From NCBI GenBank assembly GCA_947176475.1, contig CAMWQX010000089.1, forward strand, positions 1-5,669: a DNA stretch of 5,669 nt, read 5' to 3'. Position 1 is the first letter of the stretch. Each line of letters opens with the position of its first letter. Of this stretch, positions 5,661 to 5,669 are shown in pieces. Both the position numbers and the translations under genes were made by a program. The notes under the pieces are model-generated. The model was not told the DNA's origin and did not search any database. It saw nothing but the letters and a program-made list of their open reading frames with translations. The stretch is from an uncultured Bacillota bacterium. GTDB lineage: Bacteria > Bacillota_I > Bacilli_A > RF39 > UBA660.

Positions 5661-5669
5661 ATTTTCTCT
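5661..5669 (-). promoter_or_regulatory. Partial ribosome binding region of the 424-aa gene at the right edge
   Basis: The nine bases upstream of the ATG read AGAGAAAAT on the minus strand. AGAGA could be the 3' part of a Shine-Dalgarno sequence cut by the window edge. The promoter and any upstream operon genes lie outside the window. Confidence 0.35.

Noticed and set aside
1..5669. tRNA, rRNA, riboswitch, insertion sequence or attachment site
   Set aside because: Almost all of the window is coding, and the only gap of note (485-573) is filled by a terminator, a candidate promoter and a ribosome site; I saw no structure of these other kinds.

Overview
The window is AT-rich, and every gene I can support lies on the minus strand. 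Translation initiation signals are Firmicutes-like (AGGAGG-type Shine-Dalgarno sites, ATG starts), and spacing between genes is tight. Tryptophans in the long gene are read as TGG under the standard code (11 Trp over 1116 codons with no in-frame TGA). This argues for a low-GC Firmicutes/Bacillota-type bacterium, or a relative of the gut Bacilli/Mycoplasmatota-like lineages that keeps the standard code. It argues against a Mycoplasma that uses TGA for Trp. No more precise taxonomy can be read from the sequence.

Layout, in the direction of transcription (right to left). A compact three-gene unit fills 5660 to 574. (1) 5660-4386 encodes a 424-aa protein with one N-terminal membrane segment followed by a beta-propeller-like domain. 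(2) 4376-1026 encodes a 1116-aa Sec-exported protein with 32 cysteines in its mature part, a single EF-hand/dockerin-style calcium loop, a probable helical hairpin and a Cys cluster near its C-terminus. (3) 1008-574 encodes a 144-aa single-pass protein with pilin/TadE-like topology that resembles the DUF5411 family. The gaps are 9 and 17 nt, each with a Shine-Dalgarno sequence next to or overlapping the preceding stop. The unit ends in an intrinsic terminator (about 575-548) whose stem contains the last stop codon. The promoter lies beyond the right edge.

After the terminator, a separate minus-strand gene starts at 484 and runs off the left edge. It encodes an ORF6N-domain protein (phage-type antirepressor/regulator family). 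Inside it, 170-277 is a degenerate 36-bp (12-residue) tandem repeat that also forms palindromes, including a perfect 14-bp inverted repeat.

How the genes may work together (inference): all three operon products are predicted to be at or beyond the membrane, so the unit looks like a cell-surface or secreted assembly. It would consist of a large disulfide-rich extracellular protein, a small pilin-like membrane protein and a membrane-tethered propeller. I recognise no characterised system. The most unusual elements are the Cys-rich exported protein and the repeat/palindrome block in the ORF6N gene.
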